Source: Gnetum montanum (taxonomy: Eukaryota > Streptophyta > Gnetopsida > Gnetales > Gnetaceae). Taken from it: 64,000 nucleotides of DNA. Each line of letters opens with the position of its first letter. The first letter of the stretch is position 1. The stretch lies in contig MNCI01017783.1 in the NCBI GenBank assembly GCA_015680685.1, positions 80,576-144,575 on the forward strand. The letters are read 5' to 3'. Shown here in pieces: positions 34,691-46,879 of the stretch. The notes under the pieces are model-generated. The model made no database searches. It saw only the letters and a list, made by a program, of their open reading frames with translations, and had not been told where the DNA came from. Position numbers and translations under genes: made by a program.

Positions 34691-35602
34691 TGATGAACAA
34701 TGAAGGGAACCCCTATGCCCAACGATACGAATCACAGAGCACTCACATGCAATCTAGTCAAATTCTATGAACTCTCTAGTTTCTAGTGCACTAGTCTTCT
34801 AAGAAGTGAACTTTACCCTAATGGTCATTTGTTGTCTTTCCAATTACACTTGTGAAGTACAAAGGTATGGTTAAGTATAGTTGAGGCATATGATTTCTAT
34901 CATTTTATGCTTTATGTTTTTTGGTGCTTGAAAGATGAGAGATGAAGTAATTTAATATCTAATTTAATTTAACTAACTAATTGATCTCTAACTAGTTCTA
35001 ACATAAGCATCTAGTCCCAGTTTCCATACATGTCCTGAACCCACATATCCACTGCTGGGTTACCAAGTGCTATGCTATTAGGCACACCAAGCAATAATGC
35101 TACTGAGATTACCAAGAAAATATGTGTTATGGTCAAAGTGGTCATACTTATATATTTAATCTATCTATCTTATCTCACTTAATGACTTAATTAGCCTAAT
35201 TACTAAAAACATTAAATAAATTACTGAAACAATTAAATGCATGAATGAAATATCTAAACTATCTAGAATGGTTCAAGGTTTATCAAAAAGCTCATCTTTA
35301 TTTCTGTACACACTGTTGTGCTCAAATACAACAATGCTTGAATAAAGATTCATACACTTAATGGCTCTTGCTACAAGTGCTCGAGAAAAATATTCTAACT
35401 TTCAAATGGACAAACTACAAGAGCTTTGCTACTACTATGAATTAAATTTCCATAAACATGGCTAGGAGCTTGTACTTATAGTGTTTTCTCAAGGGCTACA
35501 TTGATGGGACCCCATAGACATAGTAGATTCTACGTTGATGTGGCCCTATCAACAAGGCCACATCAATGGGGGCCTATCGACATGAAACTTTAACGCTCAT
35601 CA
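34691..35602 (-). repeat. 5' LTR of element E
   Basis: 912 bp, TGATGAGCGTTAAAG... to ...GTTCATCA. TATA-like ACTATAAGTACAAGC near 35480. Clearly diverged from the 3' LTR in many substitutions and small indels, consistent with an old insertion. Confidence 0.88.
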
Positions 35603-36621
35603 ACATTCAACAAACTAGACTAATGAAGCATATTGAAGGAGATGTCACAAGGCCATGGTGTGTGAATGGTTTCCATTATTAAAAAGGTAAGGGAGGCCTT
35701 AATTTGGCTATGGGAATATAGGCTTAGGAGGGGTAATGAAGGTGATGTGAGGTAAGCACTATTGGTGTGGTTGAACAAGCTAACTGAATCTTATGTATCA
35801 AGGTCGCATGATAACTTACTACCACGATGAGTCATACCTTTGCAATAACTTCAAGTTCATCCTAAAAACACCACTCCAAGAGAATAAGAAACAAATCAAA
35901 GAGTACATGTATTTATAATATATTTGCATAAGGCCACAATGGGACAACAAGTTGACATATGCTGTGGTTGGATACAATAGGCAGAACATGAGAAATCTAT
36001 ATTTTTGTTTCACAAATTTGTCTTGCAAGAGGCTACATTAGCTCTCTTGTTGTAGACTACCATAGTTTTCAACATTGATCATTCACCTTAACCTATGAAA
36101 AAAAGGTCAATCATAGTAAAAGTAAACATATAAGTGTTAGACATAATCAAGGGCTATGTGATGGCTTTAATGTTACCTTGCAAGGGTTTGATGATTCCTT
36201 GATCAATATTAGGTTATCATGAGGAGGTTGATTTCATGCGTTTTCTCCTCACCATCATGGTTTAGATGGGAACTTCGACCAAGGAGCCTTTGTGACATCT
36301 CTAGCTTTATGATCAATGGTAATCAAGCTACTTCAAGATATTAAGGCTACATGGTAGAATGGTTATGAGGCTCAAGGTTTATATATTTAAGGTCCACTTG
36401 ATCTAACAACATCACAAGAAGGGTCTATTTGGGATTAAATTTGCTTCTTCATCTCCATAGCTTAACCATACATGTCGACATAAGCACATGAAGTGTCATC
36501 TATATGATAAAATTGTTTAAAAATGCAAAATTTTGTAATAACATTACAAAATAAAATCAAAATAAAGTAAAACCATGCTAAGCAAGGTAACGTAGGATCA
36601 TTATAAGGTAAATCAAGGTCA
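35603..36621. other. no gene recognised, host DNA between E and H
   Basis: No coding frame with support. The last 60 bp (36560-36621) contain aaggta-type repeats that continue on the other side of H, so this is H's target site. Confidence 0.5.
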
Positions 36622-37508
36622 TGAAGCACTAAGTAGTCGATGTGTCAACTAGGCTGCGTATACGGGGCCCCATATATGAGGCTGTGTTGACGGGACCCCA
36701 ACAATGCATCCCTCCATGAGTCGACGTGGCCCCATTTATGCATAGCTTGTTTTAGCCTATAAATAAGTGGCCCTCCGCCATACCTAGGTATCTTTCAAGT
36801 AGTTGTAGTGAAGCCCTTGTAGTTTGTTTCTGTAGGAGTTAGATTATTTTCCCAAGTGCATGCCCGTAGTGTGATGCTTGTAATTGTATGGCACCTTTAT
36901 TCAAGTGTGACGTACTTGGACACGCACATGACCAGAAATAAAGATCGAGATTACTTCATCATTGCAGCATTCACTTAGTTTTAATTATTTAACTGTTATT
37001 GTTAATTATTATTATTATTATTTATTTTCTTAGTTAATATTTCTTTACCATCATTTACTATTCTTGTGTTTAACTACAGAATGAGTATGACTTAATCACG
37101 AGCATTTAAGTGTGACTATTTAGTAACCCAGTAGCGTACCTAGGATCTATGCTTGGTAATCCCAGTAGTACTCATGCATGAGGTCCAAGATGTGTATGGA
37201 TGATTAAGGAACGGATGCTCACCATACTTAGGCTAGCTTAGACTTCATTTCCTATTGCTTATTAGTTAATCAAGATTATTTTCCATTGTCTCTAGGAGTA
37301 GCACTAGTTTAGGATCACATCATATGCCTCACTCTGGACTAAACCATATGTGACAAAGCAAATACAAGTCTAGGTGGGAAGATAGCGAACTGCGATCAAT
37401 GTGTAACTATCTAGATACCACAACTAGCCTATCCATGGAGTTCGACCAGATCATGCATGAACACTCATATTCGTATGGTTGAGTGTAGGGGTACCTCACC
37501 ACTCATCA
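36622..37508 (+). repeat. 5' LTR of element H
   Basis: 887 bp, TGAAGCACTAAG... to ...CACTCATCA. The U3 has GGGGCCCC/CCATATATG motifs and two gatgtgg/gacgtgg units, then TATA box cctataaataag (near 36755). A polyA-type AATAAAGATCG is near 36940. Confidence 0.88.
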
Positions 37509-37528
37509 TTGGTGCCGATGCCAAGGAT
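37509..37528 (+). other. primer binding site of element H, degenerate
   Basis: ttggtgccgatgccaaggat next to the 5' LTR: the tRNA-Asp pattern with several mismatches. Confidence 0.7.
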
Positions 37529-37645
37529 GGTGCTAGTTATTTAGATTAGTTATATCATACAAGATCCCTGTAACAAGTATTAATGATATATCCTTTAAAA
37601 AAAAATTTAAATTAAATTCAATTAAGTCACACACAGTTCACAACA

Positions 37646-38647
37646 ATGTCTCTCTCACAAGACCATGACAACACAACAACTAGTAGGGCAACTCATTGGA
37701 GAACCAACAAATTATATGATAATGAAGATGAAGTTTGGAGCACCCAATTTGATGTAGGGGTCTCCTATGAGCATCAACACAAACAACATCATCCCAACTC
37801 ACAACTGCATAACACACCTAATGACGATGAATCCCTATTGACCACTACAATCTTAATGGAAATACAAGAGGCTATTCAAATACCCCGCAGGCATCATAAG
37901 GGAAGCTTTCTATCCATGCTTGATTTAAAAAACTTTCCCAAGTTTTTAGGAGGCTATGATTTAGATCCACAACAACATTCACAAGCCTTCTACGATGTCT
38001 GTACATGGAACAATATTGATAATGGATGGAAAAAACTTAAGCTCTTTCCTTTGATACTCGTTGGCCATGAAAAAGTATGGTATAGGTCATTAAAACCAAA
38101 ATCAATTCGACGTTGGCCGACAATGGTAGAACTTTTAAATGAAAGATATCAAACCTATGCAAGAGTGTCAACCTTGAGGAGACAAATCCAAGAATGGAAA
38201 CAAGCACAACATGAACCCTTGGACATGGCCTTAGAAAGATATTATGCAATATTAAACAACTGCCCAAGCCATGGGTTCTCCAAGGAGAGGCTAATGTACC
38301 ATATTGTAGATGGACTCCGTAATGAAACAAGGGAGACCCTAGGGATGTATGCCCAAGGTCAACTATATGAGCTACGAACCCATAAACTCCAAGAACTTAT
38401 TAAGAGGATAAAAAAAGAAGAAGGAGAAATAGCCAAATGGGAGAATGTTGAAAGTTCTCAACAGGACCAAAATCTTAACGTAATAAGGGTCCATGGTCAT
38501 GAAGAGGAGAAATCCACTCACTTCAAAAAGGTGGAATCATCTTTGCTAATCCTACAATCACTAGATGAAATTGAGGAAAAGATCAATAAGATGACAGACT
38601 GGGTACATGAAAGATGTGAAGAATATGCCAACATTATTAAAGGATGA
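37646..38647 (+). CDS. gag of element H, open part (333 codons)
   Basis: The longest open frame in the window. Starts ATG TCT CTC (MSLSQDHD) 117 bp after the primer site. It lacks the about 200-residue N-terminal module of the A-E gags and goes quickly from DDESLLTT to the core: AIQIPRRHHKG (residues about 72-82), LKNFPKFLGGYDLDPQQHSQAF, VWYRSLKPKSIRRWPTM, RVSTLRRQIQEWKQA and YHIVDGLRNETRETLGMYAQG (about 214-234), then a charged, probably helical end. The TGA at 38645-38647 is one C-to-T step from CGA, and the same frame goes on to 39649, so this is a prematurely ended gag and not a host gene. It would bind and package element RNA. Confidence 0.85.
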   Translation: MSLSQDHDNTTTSRATHWRTNKLYDNEDEVWSTQFDVGVSYEHQHKQHHPNSQLHNTPNDDESLLTTTILMEIQEAIQIPRRHHKGSFLSMLDLKNFPKFLGGYDLDPQQHSQAFYDVCTWNNIDNGWKKLKLFPLILVGHEKVWYRSLKPKSIRRWPTMVELLNERYQTYARVSTLRRQIQEWKQAQHEPLDMALERYYAILNNCPSHGFSKERLMYHIVDGLRNETRETLGMYAQGQLYELRTHKLQELIKRIKKEEGEIAKWENVESSQQDQNLNVIRVHGHEEEKSTHFKKVESSLLILQSLDEIEEKINKMTDWVHERCEEYANIIKG

Positions 38648-39649
38648 ACTATACCAAATCGAGAAATAGGATAGGATACCACGCAAAAATTAGAAAGAAG
38701 GGTTGAAGAGAATAAGGATAAGAACTCAACTGCCAATCATACATATCAATGTAATATTTTCTTGTACGATCACTCCAAAGGTCAATGTCTAATCTTGTAA
38801 CATTTACATGAGCATTGGGGAGGAATGTTACATCCAGAGTTCATACAAAAATACTGTGTCCAACCACAGTAGCAAAAACCTCAGTCGTGGGGAAGGCCAC
38901 TGCCAACTGGACCATACCCTTTGTATGTTCCAGCACCAAATTCTTATTATGTTCAACACCTTATTTCTCCAATAAGATCAACATCCTTTACCTCATCTCA
39001 TCATTATCATTCTCCTAAGTATTATCCACCCATGTCCTCTCCAATAATATCACCACCTCAAGTGCCTTACACTTCTCCTCAACCTCAATATTCTCATACT
39101 TCACCCCCTTTTACATCACTGCCAGCTATGCCAGAATATTTTGCACGATAGCACCAACCCACAAACGTTACTTGTGCTGCTACTGTCAACAGCAGTGGAG
39201 GTCCTTCACAACATTGAAGGCATCCCTTCTTTAGACGTGACCATCGAAAGGGACACCACAATTCAAAAACCACTCCATCCACCAACTCAGCACAAATCCA
39301 ACACTGTGGTACATCTTCCTCTTTGAACCCAATGCCTCATGTTACCTTATCAAGGCCACCACTCAATACTCCAACAACCATGGGACCCAATGAATATTGC
39401 CACATGGGGAGACATGTTGGTCCTTGCATACTATCTTATGGTCACAAGTACCATAGTTGGTTAACTCCTTATAAATTAACCACATCTTATAACTTGCCCC
39501 ACTATGTCAACTCTAAGCAAGTGTGTGAACCCCAATGGGGTAAGTATGACCAAGTCCCAATATTTTCAACATGCAAGGATCCCCACCTTTCATTTATTAA
39601 TTCTATCCATGCTAAACCATTTAGTTATAGGGGGTATCCTCCATTCTAA
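38648..39649 (+). pseudogene. gag of element H, C-terminal part after the stop
   Basis: Same frame as the open part, with several stops (TAG near 38675, TAA, TAG). It holds the zinc-knuckle position at 38750-38788 (CNIFLYDHSKGQC; second Cys changed to Phe), then a Pro/Ser/Tyr/Gln-rich tail (YVPAPNSYY, SPPQVPYTSPQPQYSHTSPP, 38915-39130) like the tails of A, B and D. The last stretch (39323-39649, open) is rich in His, Pro and Tyr and ends at a TAA. Confidence 0.75.
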
Positions 39650-40131
39650 CAACACAAAAATAATAAATTTTTTTCTGTTTCTTTAATTTTTCAACTTTTT
39701 GTTTTCTAGTTTTTCACCTTTTAATTTATTGTTTTATCTTTTTGTCTTTTTATCCTTTTATGAGTAATCTCATCTACGAATAAAACACTCATGTGACTCA
39801 TTGGTTGAGGTGTTGTTCTATGCTATCAAGTCTCTAGTGACTAATTATTTGAACAGCAAGCCCATCACATCCACCCAACCATTCTATTAAGAAGAGGTTC
39901 TACTCTAGGTACGATGATATTCTTGACATCATTAAAAATTAAAATAATTTTGTGCTCATTATGCCAAGAGTGAAAAATGATGGACTAAGAGGGAATGGCC
40001 AGGGTGTGACATCAAGAGAATTTGTGGATTCTCTTTGGTGACATATGTAGGTTCTATCATCCAGCTTGGTTGTACTAAGATCCTTGTAGATCTAACGAAA
40101 AATGGGAGTAAGAGTATTAAAGGCATACACA

Positions 40132-40171
<40 letters not shown>

Positions 40172-40984
40172 NNNNNNNNNNNNNNNNNNNNNNNNNNNNN
40201 NNNNNNNNNNNNNNNNNNNNNNNNNNNNNNNNNNNNNNNNNNNNNNNNNNNGTGCTGCAAAGAAATTCCAAGTCACTCCTCCCTTGCACAAAATGCCAAG
40301 TGATCATACGCCTTGTTGTCATGGTGCTCTTATGGTTGTCCATCATGGGATNACAATGTGATTTCACTGATTAGAGTAATGGACTTGATCTTAATTTTGG
40401 AATGACAAGCTAATGACACATTAATCATGCCCTGCACTCAAGATTCATTATTCTTTGAGTTAGTTACCTCACGTTCGAATCTCTGTAACCCCTTCTCCAA
40501 TTCATTCCATCTCGCTATTCATGTATTTGTGACTCGTGTCTTGTATAGCATTGAATTCATACCTCATCACAGTGGTATCAACATGTGTGTGTTTTGTTGC
40601 ATTGGTATAGATTACATTTAACCCTTATAGTGCCTACAGACATCTTAAGGTGTGTTTACGCAAGGGCATATAGGTTGGAACCTACTTTGGGGAGGACCCA
40701 CTTGCATGACTTTTGTAATTTGTACTTGTTGCACACCACCACATCATCTTATATCCTCTAAGTATTTCATTGCCAAATTTATTCTTTCCTTTGTCATCAT
40801 TTTCTCAAACGTTCCTCAAAACCAAGTCCAACATTAAACTGTTAGGGCAACTTCCTTGAAAAATTTCTAACTCTAAAATCAGACTGAGTAAAGAATGCAA
40901 CATTTATTAAAGGCAATGAGTAAGGTATGAAATCATTGAAATTTTTTCAATAACCTTACTAACAATTTATTTTTGTATGATTAT
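39650..40984 (+). other. noncoding region of H with (GA)n run and N gap
   Basis: No supported coding frame. A (GA)n run (40134-40171) ends directly at an 80-base N run (40172-40251); another N is at 40352. Frames reading through the N run are artefacts. The end, ...TTTTTGTATGATTATAG at 40984, resembles a 3' splice site before the third ORF. Confidence 0.7.
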
Positions 40985-41460
40985 AGATGTCCCCTAAAAG
41001 AAGATAACAAGGAGGGCCTTCTCAAGGTGCAACCGAACAACCTGGGGGAGGTAGAGGCCAAGGACCTCATGCAGAACATGTAGAGTAGAAGGCAATCATT
41101 CAGCATCCATCATGAAACTCCTATTACTGCATAATCTATCCAAGCAAAGGGAGGAGAGGTCAGGGCCCGAGCCTATGAAGAAGAACAAAAACTATTTGCG
41201 GCATAGCATGTCAAGGTCAATCAAGTGTTTTTGCAGCTACCATGTCCATGAAAAATGCTGACTCCATCAAACATTGGAACATCAGCATGGATTACTCATA
41301 ATCCTCAAATAGAAGAGAAGAAACGTTAGGTTCTTCTTCAATGGTATCAATCTCAGAAGCCTGATGCACAAGACAAAGGAAAGACACCCATGTAGGAGCC
41401 ACCACTACCGGGAACCCCATGAGTTCCACAAGTTTTGTCTTTTATGTCTGTATCCAATTT
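40985..41460 (+). pseudogene. third ORF of element H, internally deleted
   Basis: ATG at 40985 follows an acceptor-like ATTATAG. The start, MSPKRR then Gln/Gly/Arg-rich (GGPSQGATEQPGGGRGQGPH), aligns at DNA level with the third ORF of E (atagatg.c.cctaaaag). Its end (taggagccaccactacc, near 41395) aligns with the Pro-rich end of the E ORF. The long middle part with the coiled coil is missing. Stops at TAA near 41006 and TAG near 41083. Function unknown. Confidence 0.5.
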
Positions 41461-41597
41461 CTTTTTTAAGTCTCCACTATGGCATGAATAAATTTCTAGT
41501 CAGTCAATAATCCCATACCTATCCACTATATATTCAATTGAGCTTGTACCTCACTTTCTTTGACTTGAGGATGAGTTGTTATTTAGTTGTGGGGGTA

Positions 41598-42474
41598 TGA
41601 TAAAGTGCTAACCAGTTGATGCGTTGACTAGGCTGCATATATGGGGCCCCATATATGCGGCTGCATCGACATGGGCCTGTCGATGCATCCCTCCATGCAT
41701 CGATGTGGCCCCGTTTATACATAGTCCTTTTTAGCCTATAAATAAGTGGCCCTCTGCCACACCTAGGTATCTTTCAATTAGTTGTAGCGAAGCCCTTGTA
41801 GTTTGTTTTTGTAGGAGTTAGATTATTTTCCCAAGTGCATGCCCATAGTGTGATGCTTGTGATTGTACGACACCTTTATTTGAGTGTGACGTACTTGGAC
41901 ATGCACGTGACCGGAAATAAAGATTGAGATTACTTCATCATTGCAGCATTCACTTAGTTTTAATTATTTAATCATTATTGTTAATTATCATTTTCTTAGT
42001 TAATATTTCTTTACCCTCATTTACTATTCTTGTTGTTAACTGTGGAATGAGTACAACTTAATCACGAGCATTTAAGTGTAACTACTTCGTAACCCAGTAG
42101 CGTACCTAGGATCTACACTTGGTAATCCTAGTAGTACTTATGCACGAGGTCCAAGATGTGTACGAATGATTAAGGAACAAATGCTCATCACACTTAGGCT
42201 AGCTTAGACTTCATTTCCTATTGCTTATTAGTCAATCAAGATTATTTTTCATTGTCTCTAGGAGTAGCACTAGTTTAGGATCACATCATATGCCTCACTC
42301 TAGACTAAACCATACATGAAAAAGCAAATACTAGTCCAGGTGAGAAGACATCGGACTGCAATCAATGTGTAACTATCTAGATACCACAACTAGCCTATCC
42401 ACGGAGTTCGACTAGATCGTGCATGAACACTCGTATTCATATGGTTGAGTGTAGGGGTACCTCGCCACTCATCA
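41598..42474 (+). repeat. 3' LTR of element H
   Basis: 877 bp, TGATAAAGTGCTAACC... to ...CACTCATCA, right after the polypurine tract. Very similar to the 5' LTR, with scattered transitions and a 13-bp (tat)n difference near 41985. Confidence 0.88.
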
Positions 42475-44164
42475 CAAGGTAAAACTTAGTAAAACAAGGT
42501 AATAACATAGTGAAACAAGGTAAAACTAAGTAAAAATTAAGTTAAAACAAGATAAAACATGAAAAACAAGGTGGAACAATGTTAAGATAGTATTAAATTT
42601 AATATATATTTAATATAATTTCTTATCCTAACCCTTGTAGGACCCACCTAGTAATCCTTAAGCTATTTTTCAAGGCACAAACCATGTCAAATCATGCTCA
42701 TGCTAGTTCTTATGTTATGGTAGCATATTTATAATGAATACTAGCCTATTTAACTTTTGAGAGAAGTTTTTAAGTGGTTTTGACTTGGTTTTCGACCTCT
42801 AATGACTCCTAGTGTAGTGTTAAGGGTTTTGACATTAGAATTTGAATTTTTTGAAGTTAAAATTGATCATTTTTAGTTCATGGGTTTTAATCACATTGGC
42901 ATATATGCTGGGCTAGCATAATTAGCATAAACCTTAGCGTAATTGATCCACCTTTATGAGTTTTAGCACCTTTCGACTCAATTTTCCAAGCCCTGAAGCC
43001 ATCCCTATCAGCGCTTGGGGTTGTGGATGAAAATCTGGCATTCTAAGGCTACACAAACTTTGGTAAACGTTTAAATCAATTTATAAGCTAGATTATATGC
43101 TGGAATAGCATATTAGACTTAAACCATTAGCATGAGAACCAAATTTGACCAGTCTCTAAGGCTTTTTTGACAAGATTTTGACCCTTGTAGCTTCCTAAGG
43201 TAGTGGCTAGGGTTTTGGCTTGGATCCTTCAAGTTTTAACATCAAAATGAATGAATTTTGGTTTGTTGAGTGTTCTTATACTAGTTCTTTTGCTATGGAA
43301 ACATAATTAGTAGAAATCCAAACTTAAGAACCTTAAAACCTTAACATATAAGCTCCTTGGAGGGGATTCTTATGCTAGTATTACTTGTAGAAAACTTGGA
43401 AGTTTAGTGGACCCTATAATGGCTAGAAGTTGAGTTAATTATGGCATAAGCTTGGTTATGATTGGTGCAATTCTGGTAATCATGATGGGGTTCTTTAGAC
43501 TAATTGAATGCCAAAGATTTGGTGGTTCTTACATTAGGTATTAGCTTGATTTGGAGGACTAGCGTATTGTGATAAAAGTAGAAACTTTCCTCAAGAACTC
43601 CAATGTACAAGGCCTTTCATCCATTATTCCATATTAAGGGAAAGGTAAAAGAGATATTCATGGGTTTTCAAAAGCATTCAAGCATCCACATTTAGGTTAT
43701 TTGCAAATCAAACTATTCTAGACATCAAAAATTCTAATGTTGAAACTAATCTTCTCACATCCCTCTAAGTGTTGGTGCTTAGACTCTGCAGTTGTTCTTG
43801 GCAAGTTTGATTTATCACATTTTCTCCTAGCCATCCTTACTCTTAGTCACCACTATTCTTAACATTAGAATAGCAAGGCAAGAAATTTAGGGGTATTTTT
43901 CCTCACCACTTTCTCAGGAAAAACATTGGCACCTTGGGCAATAATGGGAAATGAGAAAGTAGGATATTCAAGCTAAAACTCCATCTTGGATGAGGCAGAG
44001 GAAGCTGACCAAGTGATCTCCCATTTGTGAAATTCTACTCTCAGTGAAGTATTTTCTCTACAAGCCACCAAGTACCAAGCTCTTATCATTTTTCCTGATT
44101 TTAGTTGAACTTGTAAAAACCTTTTTGCATCTTTAGGCTTACCTAGGTAGAACTTTTTGATAAC
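42475..44164. other. no gene; caaggta repeats, then AT-rich DNA
   Basis: 42475-42580 has about six imperfect copies of aaacaaggtaaaac. 42700-43600 contains scattered tagcat/agcataa motifs like those in LTR-like repeat copy b, without alignable ends. No coding frame. It ends in ATAAC (44160-44164), the left target copy of B. Confidence 0.5.
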
Positions 44165-44941
44165 TGATGAGTAGTGAGGTATCCCTAAGCTCAACCATAT
44201 GAATACGAGCATCCACACATGATCTAGTCAAATTCCAAGGACTAAGTGCTTATGCGCCTTTGTGGAACAAGAATGGGTTGTCACGATTGTATGGTTAAGT
44301 AAACTTGAGGCATATGATTTTTATACTTTTTATGTTTTTATGTCCTACTGCTAATAAGGGAAGAGAGAGATAACTAAGTAACTAATTTAATTTGACTACT
44401 TATTAACTAGGCTCTAACTGATCTTAACACCAGTATCTGTTCTCACTTGCTGTACACATCCTGAACGAGTGCAACACTACTGGGATTACCAAATGCTAAT
44501 CGTTACTGGGTTACCAATTGTTACACGCATGCTCAAAGTGATTGTACTATGTGTGCTTACTTAGGAGAGTTGTAGGGTGAGAGAGAGACATTAATCAACT
44601 AAGGAAAGCATTAATTAACAATAATTAACATTAATTAATCTATTCTAAATGCTGCAAGGTTTATCACAAAGTTCATCTTTATTGCCGTACACAAGGTGTG
44701 CTCAGGTACACAATGCTCAAATAAAGACCTGTTCACTTTATGACTCCTACTATAGGCACGCAAAAATAATTCTGACTCTAAGAGGGAGAAAAGGCAAGAG
44801 TTTGGGTAAGGGACTAAGACTAACTATGCAAACCAAGTGCACCCACTTCTTATTTATAAGCAATGAGGCAGGTCACGATATCGCATACGTGATATTGCAT
44901 GGAAAGCCACGATATCGCATACATGATATCGCAGCTCATCA
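44165..44941 (-). repeat. 3' LTR of element B
   Basis: 777 bp, TGATGAGCTGCGATATC... to ...CACTACTCATCA. Four GATATC/AATATC palindromes at 44877-44935, TATA box (cttataaataag) near 44855, polyA-type AATAAAGATGAAC near 44680. Confidence 0.9.
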
Positions 44942-46879
44942 TACCCCCACAACTAAATGAAAACTTGTCCTCGAGTTCCTTACAAAATATTGGGAAGGTA
45001 TGGGATCATTGACTGAATGAGAACTAACAGCAATAAGGAATAACAGAATTAAAGTGCCTGGTGAACGGATCGACAAACATATTACAACATTTGTGTTCAC
45101 ACTCTTTGTGGTGAACATTGTACATAAATGACATCTAGGCCTTCATTCAACATCTTGAAGAGAGAGAGAGAGAGAAAAGAAAATGAGGCACATTACTTCT
45201 GATTCCATGATTATGCCTTCCATTGTTTATCCATAGCCATGTGACAAGACTTTTTTCCAGCGTAAACATTGCAGCTCCATTCCATCCTAAGTGCTTCCTT
45301 CTATTCTTGTCCATAGTTCATGTAATCACTATTTACACACACAACATAGTCATGAATGAGCAAGGATATGTAAGCCACAATGCAATTGATACCTTGCCTT
45401 GATATAAAGCACATTTGCTGGGTTGTGGTTATGGTAAAAACTGGGTTAGAGGTTTATTATTGATAACTACCCAAGGTGTAGGGGTTAGGCAAGTAGTAGA
45501 ATGGAGAAATTGAAAAATTTGTGCTAGGGCCCCCATGACTAAGAGTGAACCTCCAGTAGCAATAATATGGAAAAAATATAAGGAATAAGAAAGATGGGAA
45601 AAATAACAATGACAACACCAATAAAGTGGATGTCAAAGATGGGGATGAAATGAGAAATGGTTGATTGTAGAGCATGTTTAAGAAAAAGAACTTAACACTT
45701 GCACCAAAAAGGAATGCTAGAGATTCCTCCCCAAAGTAGGCTCATTCCCTTTATGCCCTAACAAACCCACAAACAAAAAATTCCGTAGGCTCTAGGAATG
45801 TCATTTGAAAGCAAGAGTTAAAAAAAACTTACCCACAAAAATTTACCAAGGAAAAACAATGCATCAACTAAGATATGGACTAATCATAAAATCAGCAATG
45901 AGGTGGAAAATGGAAAGAAATATGGAGAATAGAAATGGAATGGAATCCCAAGAGCAAGGTTTTGTAAAGTCCCTTGTGTATGTCATCGTTAATGTGACTA
46001 AGTAGAACTCATTCCAAATCGGGACTCAAACCAACCACACACAGTCACCTCACATCAATACACTTGGCCAATCCATCCTCTTGAATCAACAAGAATGCTT
46101 CCCCAAAGAGTCACCACCATTCCAAGGAGAGCAAGATGGAGAAGCATGAAGCAAGAAAGGATCTTAGTTAGAGGGAACCTTCAGGCATGGGTAACATGTC
46201 TTTCCAGTGCCATAAGTAGTGCTTGTAGCTCATAGTTCTTTATTATGTCTAAGGATTGTGCTGTGAATTCCTAATTTTTTTATGTGTAAGAACCACACCA
46301 TGCAAAGACTTAATTTTATGCACTTAACTTCCAGATATTTGATCAATGGAAAAATGGTGAAAACCCCATGAAAAGCATCCAAGCACCCAAAAGAATAGCC
46401 AGCACACGTGCATCAAATTCCCTTGAAGTCACATCCTTTTCATTCATTGAGTCCTTCCTCGATTTGAAGAATACCAAGCCACCAATTCATTAATAAGTTT
46501 ATTTAGAAAAAGGGACAGTATAGTTCCAAAACCAAGGGAGACCATAGAGTTGAATGGATGAATGGGTGACGTGGACTCATTGCCTATTTTATCAAAAGAA
46601 CCATATCATAATATCAACATCATAATTTAGAGGTAAAAACCAAACATCAGTAATCAATACTACAATCCACCATTAGGAGCACTTATTGTATGATGAATGA
46701 AAGTAAATCAACCAAACAAAGAAATAGTAAAAATGTGAATGATGGTGTAAAACAAAAAATAAATAAAATTAAAAAAAATGTGTAAAACAAAAAATACAAA
46801 AGAACTGAGGGCTTAGAATGGTTAGCATTAGTGTTCATCTTCCCCATGACTGAGTTGGAAGGAGGATATCCAAAATAGC
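44942..46879 (-). other. 3' noncoding region of element B
   Basis: Collinear with the 3' region of A: block 46160-46230, a (GA)n run at 45158-45174, and the segment corresponding to A's small ORF at about 45345-45160, here with GTGTGTGTAAATAG before a damaged start. No long reading frame. The polypurine tract closes it at 44950-44942. Confidence 0.7.

Larger units (their letters stand above)
22333..35602 (-). mobile_element. Ty3/gypsy element E with a third ORF
   Basis: 13,270 bp on the minus strand: 5' LTR 35602-34691, primer site, gag, protease, RT, RNase H, integrase, a 3' region, a decayed third ORF (26334-23460), polypurine tract (GTCGTGGGGGTA, 23287-23279) and 3' LTR 23278-22333. The flanks agatt (22328-22332) and acatt (35603-35607) differ at one base and are the likely target duplication. 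Domain order and motifs match B, but the many stops in every gene and the degenerate primer site mark it as older. It is about 3.4 kb longer than B, mainly because of the third ORF. Confidence 0.88.
36622..42474 (+). mobile_element. Short Ty3/gypsy-related element H (gag, no pol)
   Basis: Plus strand, 5853 bp: 5' LTR, degenerate tRNA-Asp primer site, gag 37646-39649, a 3' region with a (GA)n run and an N gap, a shortened third ORF (40985-41460), polypurine tract GTTGTGGGGGTA (41586-41597) and 3' LTR. No protease, RT or integrase, so it cannot move alone. The insertion lies in a caaggta repeat; the flanks share caaggt, but the exact target duplication is ambiguous. Related to A-E through gag core, U5, polypurine tract and third ORF. 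Confidence 0.88.

Noticed and set aside
36616-36621. Target duplication CAAGGT for H
   Set aside because: The flanks are themselves repeats of caaggta, and the left copy is two bases away from the LTR start, so the duplication is not certain.
37646-38647. Longest ORF as a possible host gene
   Set aside because: It follows an LTR and primer site, shares the gag core with D and E, and its frame continues as gag after a single TGA.
39959-40374. ORFs through the (GA)n run and N gap
   Set aside because: Ser-Leu or Arg-Glu runs come from the microsatellite, and the middle is unknown bases.
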